Assembly (NCBI GenBank): GCA_021234155.1
Contig: JAJEKV010000100.1
Span: forward strand, 1,220,116-1,284,115
Direction: 5' to 3'
DNA length: 64,000 bases
From: Isoetes taiwanensis
Lineage: Eukaryota; Streptophyta; Lycopodiopsida; Isoetales; Isoetaceae
The number at the start of each line of letters is the position of its first letter. The first letter of the stretch is position 1. Position numbers and translations under genes: made by a program. Shown here piece by piece: positions 57,027 to 64,000 of this stretch. The notes beneath the pieces were generated by a model, which did no database searches, had not been told where the DNA came from, and worked only from the letters and a program-made list of their open reading frames with translations.

Positions 57027-60000
57027 ATGGCACTCCATTACCTACATTGGTTAATGGTTTTCGCCTCAAAGCATTTCATCACACGTAAAGTGAACATCAA
57101 CACATAAGAGAGCAGTTCAAGAAGCAAACACCACGTAAAGTGACTAGAAAGGCGGTAGATTATATTATAGTGGAGATTTTTACAAAATGTGGTAGCCCAA
57201 ATTTATTTCCGCTATGGGCACCGCCTATATACAAAAACGGGCTCAGAGCCCTATTTACTAAGTCCTACGAGGAAAAACCCTCTACTCCGGGTTCGGAGCA
57301 GAGGTGATGCGGAGGAGATGGTAGAGGTTCTGCTCCGGATCCCAGCGCAGATGCAGAACCACCTCCATCCCGTTGGTCTTCGGGTCGGGATGTTCAGCCA
57401 TCCCTAAGACACCGGCCGTCCATGCGAATGCCACGGTTGTGGCAGCGCCAGAGATCCAGACAATTCATCTTACAAGTGATCCACTCCTGACAGTTAGTGG
57501 GCATTGTGCAATCTTCGTTCAAGCCAGCAGCAGCCATACTGAGCGCCATCGGATGCCTTCGTTTCTCTCGGTTCGTCTTATATAGCCAACTGAGGAACTC
57601 CTTGTCGACGTGGACCAATCACACAAATCGCCAACGTGTTTGCAATGCAAGGTTTTTTCCAAAATGAGAATCTGTTCTCCCGCCGCATATCTAGCCATGG
57701 TACCTTCCGACACATTCCTTTTAATGATATCCCACTTCGAAGTTGCCAAAGCATTGAATGCCATTCCTTCTTTCCACACCCGTCGACCATTCATTGGGTG
57801 TCCTTTGCCATCTGTCACATCCGATCTTTCTTACACGCCTCATCCTCACCGTTCATTGCTTCTCCCTTATGTTTTGGGACTTAGCCAAATTTTTGCCTCT
57901 CAATACCCTTCTTCAGATCTTTTGACACTGCACCATCAACGGGTTCGCCAGACTCTTCATACCTCTTTCGCCTCGGTTTGTGAGCCCTAAAACAAACCTT
58001 TTTCGTTCCTCTGGCGCCTTCCTCCTCCGTGCTTTCGACTTTTCGTCTTCCGCCTTTGGCATCCCTCTTTGTTCTCGCACATCATTCCCATGGCTGCCCC
58101 AAGATTTTCTACACTTCTGCTCTTGCTCCCAAGGATCCGCCCTTTTTGCATCAGATCTTTCTTGACGCCCACTTTCCGCGGAAGCCCTTGTTGGCCCAAA
58201 TAAAGAAGTTGTTTGAACGACATCAGCTTTACGTAATTCTCTCAAATGGAACTTCCGCTCCAAATCCAAATCGACCCGATTCTGTGAGTTCATCGCCAAT
58301 ATCGTTAACAACCCGTTAAGGTTACACCCATCGTGGTCGATGGCACCACTATTTCATTGACTCAACATTTGATTTTACGAGGTATTTCATATTCCCTTGC
58401 ACACTCCTTGTGTATCATGGTCCGCTATCTGAGGATATTGATGTCACAGAGTTTGGTGCACCGCTTATCATGCCAATGTCCATCGTCGACCAATATCGAC
58501 AAGCCTCCACGAGACCTTTGTTAAATTTACGGGCGAAAATTCCTTGGGTATTCTATCAAGAACACCCATATCAATAAGCCTTTCTATAACCTGGTCCTCA
58601 CTGCTACACACTCCAAACACCACATAGATTGGCCCCAAATGATGTTCTATCGTCTTCTCCAAGAAATGGACCGCCTTCGGGGTACCACTTCCATTTCTGA
58701 AGTTTCTGTGGGAGGGCACTTTCAAGCCCTCATCCGTCATTACTTCCCTCCCACACCACCAAATTCTCATAATTCCACTCAGCGCTCCCTTCCAATCACT
58801 CACCAAGTTGGCACTTCCGTCTTCCCCTGGTCATGACCACAGTCCACACTCATGTCTTTGTTTCCTCCTCCGCTACACCATCCACTTCACACCATTTTTC
58901 CTGGACCTCCCAAACCCAGGCAAATGCGGCCGGCTCCACCACCACAACACCCTCGTCGGTTGTTGTATCAAGATCGGCAGGATGCTCAAGCCGCCGCTCT
59001 TAAGTTACAAGAATCCCAAGACGCTCTTATGAGCGGGGTTCAACGGGCACTCGAGGCCTCTGATGCGGTACACCAAGACCTTCAAGCTGCAACTGCCCAA
59101 GTTGCAACTTTGGAGGCCAAACTTCAAGACAAGCATGAAGCTCTCTTACAGGCTCATGCAGATCTCAAAAGTACACAAGCTCAAGTCAGCCAACTCGCTA
59201 GTCAAGTGTGAGGGCTCAGCCCGGTCAGAAATTCAGACTTTATTGGAGCACAACAAGTCCAAAGCAGCTCTCCCGAAAGTACCAAGGACGCCAGATATTG
59301 CTAAACTCAATGCCTTGTACTTCGTGAGCGTGTGAAAATTTCAGCACTCAAGTTCAAAATCTTTCAGCCCGGGACGCTCAAGTCGCCTCCTTGATGGCTC
59401 AGCTTTCTACACAGACCTCTCAGCTCACCTCTCTTCAAGATCAGCTTACAGAGGTGCAGAAACAGAAAATACTAGATGACGCAGAGATTGCCGCAAGCCG
59501 GCCTCAATACACCGGGAAATCTTCCTCCCCGGTCAATCCCTTCGAACGGGTCCGCGTGACGTCCACGCCCGCTACTCGAGCGGGACAATCGGATCCGCGG
59601 ATCTCGAACAAATTACCGCAGCAAGCTATTCATCACCGATGAGGCTCAAGCAAAACTTGACGCCCAGACTGCAATTCTTCACAGAATGCCAGTTGACTTC
59701 CCAGCTCCCTCCTGCTATCATGATTATGTGGTTGCTCGACGCCACCTCTTTCTTTCAAAGTGGCACGCGGCCGATGGCCCTGTGGATATCCTAATCGAAA
59801 GCATTGCTGATTTTCTTTGATTTGGCCGAACTCTCCATTGAGGACAAAGGGTTGTCTTTGCGCCCCTTGTCGTCTTTGATCTCATACAACCGCGTGCCGA
59901 TCCGCACTTTCTCACCTTGAGTGGTTCAGCCCATGGCTTACATCTTTCATGATTTCTATCCGGGTGATACACGGGAAAACTTTGGAAATGGGCCACGCCC

Positions 60001-61087
60001 GACTTTTCCGTGGTGACCCCACTGCGGCAATGGGTGCTTCGGGATAACAATCCATATCTTGCGGATCCTGCTCAGACCCAAACTCTTCATCAGGAGTACA
60101 TGCCTGAGCTTGCCAATCATTTATCTCTCTGGCAAGCGGAAGCGCTGCAACAAATTAGGAAGTATCTAGGACATCCCGAAGATCTTCCCTATGCACAAAT
60201 TTATATGCAGCACCTCGCTGGTTACAATCAGTTACAAGCTCTGTTGGATAGCAAGACGGTCCCCACGGGATGGGATAGCCCCTCCCCGCCAACTCTCACT
60301 CTTCGCTTCTCTTTGGGATCGTTGGTGTCAGGCACTTGATCCAGATCTTGTCAGTCAATTCAGGGAGACCGCTCAGCAACCCACGCCCACGGGCATGGTT
60401 CCTTCTCCCTATGCTTCCCTGGGCGTACCTCCACGCCCCAGGTTCCTGACTTCTGATTGGCGCCTTCCTTTTTGGACCAAGATCATGGATGGTCATGCAG
60501 GCTGGACACCACCTCAGATCTCGACGGATCTCCGGTGGGATCCACGTTTTGTTCGCCGCTCACATTGGGAAGAAGGTGCCACTCTGGACAACACCACCAA
60601 TTGGATCTACATTGCTAATGAGCGTGGTTGGCAACAGCCCGCGGATGCGCTTCATGGTCTCAACACCTTCTTGCAGAATGCCTCCACCTCACCTGATCCT
60701 TCTGTCCATCTTCAAGCAGGATTTTGCGCTGCCCTCAAATGCATTTTGCTAAGCTCCTTAAATCGGCAGCGTCCCATTTTTCACTGCAATCCAAATGCCA
60801 GCGTCAGTGCCTTTGGCCTTCAGACCTGTCTCCTCATGGAATGTCAGTACGTTTCTTGACGCCCACGCGCCCTTTGAAGACATGGTCCGCTCTCGCTTTC
60901 TTATAGATGCCGATCCTGCCCTTGGCCAAAACACTCCTCAAGCTCTTCAATCACGCCAGGATCTCATCAGCCAGTACCATAATGGTGCCCGTCCTCACTC
61001 CCGTGAGGATCACTTTCAGACTGATGGCTTCCCGCCCTCCGAAACGCTTCCTCCTTTTCTTCACTCTGAGTGTCGTTTGGTGGGGAG
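57027..61087 (+). other. Extra 4-kb region between integrase and 3' LTR, partly open
   Basis: Sense-strand open blocks lie at 57,610-57,990, 58,852-59,211 (a coiled coil with heptad-like QDLQAATAQVATLEAKLQ), 59,391-59,642, 60,010-60,339 (YLADPAQTQTLHQEYMPELA) and 60,191-60,859 (Trp-rich: TSDWRLPFWTKIMDGHAGWT, TTNWIYIANERGWQQPADAL). The blocks change frame as elsewhere in this damaged element and may once have been one long ORF. I recognise no envelope, RNase H or chromodomain. A polypurine-like GGTGGGGAG precedes the 3' LTR. Position and sense orientation argue for an element-borne additional ORF, though captured host sequence is possible. Confidence 0.6.
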
Positions 61088-61679
61088 TGTTAGTCCCTGT
61101 GCCTCCCGGTACGGGGACTATTCATGCATACTGACGCACTGTGTCAAGCTCAAGGATCCTCGGCCAACCACGGGTCGACATCCAAGGCTCCTAGAAGACC
61201 AAGCGGCAGAACCACGCATCAAAACCTTTGGTCTGTCAACAAGAGGCCCGCTCGGACAAGTGACGACCCGCCCGCCCGCCAAGGCGTCGCCGGGCCGGCG
61301 TGATTCTAGGCACTTCAAGAGGCACCGCCAACATTCCTCAGAATCAGGCCTCCTTCCGTGAGTCGGCACCGAGATCATCGAAGTGTCTATATTGGGCCCA
61401 AGGCCATTGTACTATATATATGAGTAGAGTTAGCTCATAAGTTTTTAGATGAGTTTTGAGTCTTGTCTCACTTCAGTTTTCTCTCTATTGCGAGAGCTCA
61501 TGTATTTTCATAATTGATATCAAGAAAGCTTATCATCTTTCTCTCATTTGTTCTGTTTTCTTCTCTTTCTTCTCTTTCAGCAAATCCCGCGTGACATAGT
61601 CCCCCGGACTCTCCTGTTAGATCCACGGGTCCTCACAGAGGGCTGTCTTCCAGGAGTTCCCGAACCCAGACCCCAAACA
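61088..61679 (+). mobile_element. 3' LTR of Ty3/gypsy element
   Basis: 592 bases, matching 50,553-51,140 with scattered substitutions and small indels. GGCAT follows at 61,680-61,684. LINE text resumes directly after it. Confidence 0.95.
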
Positions 61680-61684
61680 GGCAT

Positions 61685-63012
61685 GCAGGCACACCTAGAT
61701 GCCCTGGACACATTTTGCCAGGCGACGGACATGCGTGTCAACCTGGCCAAGACTAAGGTGGTCCTCATATCCTCCTCACGTCATCCAGCACCTCCGGCGC
61801 TCACTTATCAGGGGCCGATGGTAGAGGTCACACCCAGCTACAAGTACCTAGGGGTGGAATTTCCGTCCTCAATGTATTGGGATGCATCCATTCGCCTTCG
61901 GGTGACCGCATGTTGGAAGGCGCTATACGCAATGCAAAACAATAGTCCTGTGGCGTAGTCAGATGATCGGGACCACCACACCACATTTGTTCCCGCACCT
62001 TGGTGGAGCCAGTTCTTCTGTATGGGGTCGAGGTGTGGGGCCCAGTGGTGTCTTTGGCGACTTGGAACGACTTGGAGCAGGTCCAGAAGGCATTTTTGAC
62101 GGGCACTTGGGGTCAAGCCCCTCGGCCCATATCGATCTTGTTGCAAGAGACGGGATTCATGCCCCGCGGCATCGCGGCCCTCGATAGACACATTGTTTAT
62201 TTCCGGAAGGTGGCAAAGATGGGCTTACACACTCGGCTTCCGCGACTTGGCTTACTACTTATTTGTGGCGATGAGCCCGCAATGACTCGGGGCTTGTTGA
62301 AAGGACAAAGAGAGCCCATTGGCTGGGCGCTAGAACGAGAGGCACATAGGTGCGCCCAGTGCACATGAGGCAGCCCGGCGGGATAGGCTGAGGGGGTACT
62401 TGGACTCTTGTTTCCTGGGGAAGCTCTGGGACCACAATGCTCTGGAACAGGTAAAGATGGCACACTACAAACATCACATAAACCCCACCCTGGTTCGAGG
62501 CCCACAGCTCTACCTGCGTTCTCAGTTGCCCATGAACAAGATCATCGCGTCCATTCGAACAGGGGCCCACTATCTTCGGCTTGAGACGGGTCGATGGATT
62601 GGAGAGCCGCGCCAGGACAGGCTTTGTCAGTGTTGCCCGCTGGGGGTTGTTGAGGATGAAAGCCATGCCTTCCAGAGCTGTCCAGCCTATAGTCAGATCC
62701 GGGCTCGCTACGCCCTCTTGGTGCGACACAGTGCATTCTTTGCCGCGGGCTACTCAAGAGCCGTCAGTTTGATCCCTTGGCTCCTACCTCCAGGAGGTTT
62801 TGGATCTGCGGACTCACCTCTGTCCTCGCGCGCCTACCTGAGGTGCCGGGAATTCATGTGCATATGTATATTTGTGCGTTTGCCCGCCAAGAGCTTGTTT
62901 CTTGACGGTTTTTCCCTCGTAAGGGGGTTTTTTAATTCGGGTAGCAATGGGCTTGCTGCACCCGTGTAACTTGGGTCCCATAGGCCGATTGGCCTCCGCG
63001 GACGATAAAAGA
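61685..63012 (+). pseudogene. LINE, 3' part: second half of RT, zinc finger and 3' UTR
   Basis: It continues the RT after the catalytic box (MQAHLDALDTFCQATDMRVN, KYLGVEFPSSMYWDASIRLR, KALYAMQN), then GGASSSVWG-type frame breaks around the LLYGVEVWGPVVSLATWNDL block (62,000-62,100). The C-terminal domain (62,400-62,900) holds the zinc finger remnant RLCQCCPLGVVEDESHAFQS. The 3' UTR has GGTTTTTCCCTC, GGGGGTTTTTTAATT and then CCGATTGGCCTC and GGACGATAAAA, as in the 36.4 kb copy; its hairpin stem no longer pairs well. Confidence 0.9.
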
Positions 63013-63052
63013 ACCTTCCTTCCTTCCTTCCTTCCTTCCTTCCTTCCTTCCT
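63013..63052 (+). repeat. (CTTC)n tail of the LINE
   Basis: About ten CTTC units follow GGACGATAAAAGAAC, in the place where the 36.4 kb copy has ATTCTT units. This is the 3' terminal repeat left by target-primed reverse transcription. Confidence 0.85.
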
Positions 63053-64000
63053 GATGATTTTTTATTTAACACTGTCGTTTCTTTTTTATTTAACTTTTTC
63101 ATATTATTTCCAAAATGGAGTGTATTGCATTTTTTGTCAAAAGCACGTTCTATTTCGAAAATTATAGTTTGTTTTCGTGTTCTTAAAGTTATTTTTTATG
63201 GTTTTACATCATTTGCATTTTTATATTTGGCCTTATGAGTCATGCATTTGGCAGTCCATTGAGTTTTTATGGCATGGATTTATATTGGACACGTTCTAGT
63301 TTTGCATTGTGCCTTTATACTCATTTTTTATTGTTCTAGTTTCCACAACAGATTCATTGCATTGGCATTAATCACTCATAGAAGCTGTTGTTGAGTTCCT
63401 TGTCTTTTCAGTTTGCTCACAATTCTTTAGTTATCTTGAACAAGATTCTTTTCATGTGACCTTTTTCTTGCAATGGGTGACTCATGGAGTTTTATCCTCT
63501 TATAGGATTTAGACCTTCATTTTTTCCTCCTCATGTGACCGTAGCTATCTTATCATTCTCTCACCTTCCATGATATTTTCAGCTCGCAGCAATACGAGGG
63601 CATGCATGATGTTGGCATCGTCGTTGGTCATCTTCCTCTTCCATCTGCAATAACTGGCCAGGGAGTTCCAAGTGTTGATGTTCGTGTTCACGGCAAATGG
63701 CGGTCATCATGCTCTCCCTCTCGCTATGTGGTTTGCGATGTTACTCGACAGCTAGACGTTTCCCGTCGACTGCGCTTGTAGATAAGGAAGTTCTCTGGTA
63801 GTCGGCCGATTTTTGTGTTCTTTGCGAGTCCCTTCCCAGAATGGCATCGATCCGAACCCTCGAATCATTATTTTGGGACAAGACGAACAGCTATATATGT
63901 GCTGTCCTTCTTGTGGCTCGTTATCAGTGTCTTCTCACAGCAGCATCTCTTTACTTGTCCCTAATAGGCTATATGGCAGCCATTTCTCTAAAATATTGCA
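63053..64000. other. AT-rich end of window with repeat block
   Basis: No gene seen. 63,590-63,665 resembles 39,110-39,225, and 63,783-63,870 (AAGGAAGTTCTCTGGTAGTCGG, CGAGTCCC, ATCGATCCGA) resembles 1568-1660, so the window ends inside a repeat family also present at its left end. Confidence 0.5.

Noticed and set aside
63013-63052. (CTTC)n as an independent microsatellite
   Set aside because: It directly follows the conserved LINE 3' end and replaces the ATTCTT tail of the other copy, so it is the element's tail.
1-64000. CRISPR arrays, bacterial operons, riboswitches or ribosome binding sites
   Set aside because: The repeats present are transposon ends or tandem duplications, and the genes have spliceosomal introns; nothing suggests prokaryotic DNA.

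Overview
This window reads as nuclear DNA from a land plant with a large, transposon-rich genome. Three things point to a plant: a two-exon GT-3-type trihelix transcription factor gene, LTR elements primed by initiator tRNA-Met (TGGTATCAGAGC), and a Mutator-like element. Genes have short GT-AG introns, and most of the rest is nested mobile DNA. I cannot name the species. A fern or another large-genome plant would fit, but that is inference. I used no database; family calls come from motifs read by eye and from remembered family features.

Layout. 1-2.1 kb: the end of an LTR, then a tandem GC-rich repeat that ends in a LINE-type 3' hairpin. 2.1-6.7 kb: gene-poor, with a long-hairpin element and simple repeats. 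6.7-10.5 kb: an eleven-exon + strand gene encoding a coiled coil, a RING finger and a C-terminal Ulp1/SENP-like cysteine peptidase, with one apparent 1-nt frame break. 12.1-14.3 kb: a decayed LINE. 15.0-19.5 kb: a 2.2-2.3 kb segment duplicated in tandem that carries an exon-like block with a nuclear-localisation-like basic run. 19.55-20.85 kb: the trihelix gene on the - strand. 24.1-24.8 kb: a LINE scrap split by a 236-bp MITE. 26.5-29.9 kb (- strand): the most striking locus. It is an LTR, a tRNA-Met primer site and a leader, followed in the gag position by a histone H3-like coding region with a near-perfect H3 N-terminus, a very long charged tail and a C-terminal H3 histone fold. A TAG and a frameshift interrupt it. 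29.9-34.8 kb: pieces of related LTR elements around part of an unidentified multi-exon gene on the - strand. 34.8-36.4 kb: a homopurine scrap of a Mutator-like element next to a LINE 3' end. 38.2-38.7 kb: a complete 470-bp TRIM.

40.9-63.05 kb is one LINE with two younger insertions. A 5.9-kb Mutator-like element (42,945-48,837; 31-bp perfect terminal inverted repeats, 9-bp target duplication) splits the endonuclease. An 11.1-kb Ty3/gypsy element (50,553-61,679; 5-bp target duplication GGCAT) splits the reverse transcriptase just after its catalytic motif. The Mutator-like element carries about 1.6 kb of nearly pure pyrimidine strand. The gypsy element has about 4 kb of extra, partly open sequence between integrase and the 3' LTR. 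The last kilobase is AT-rich and resembles the DNA left of the LINE, so the LINE may have landed in an older repeat.

The likely host genes are the RING-Ulp1 gene, the trihelix gene and the unidentified gene at 30.6-32.3 kb. I see no operon-like or pathway relationship between them. The window is mainly a record of successive insertions, with one locus where a chromatin protein gene and an LTR element appear joined.
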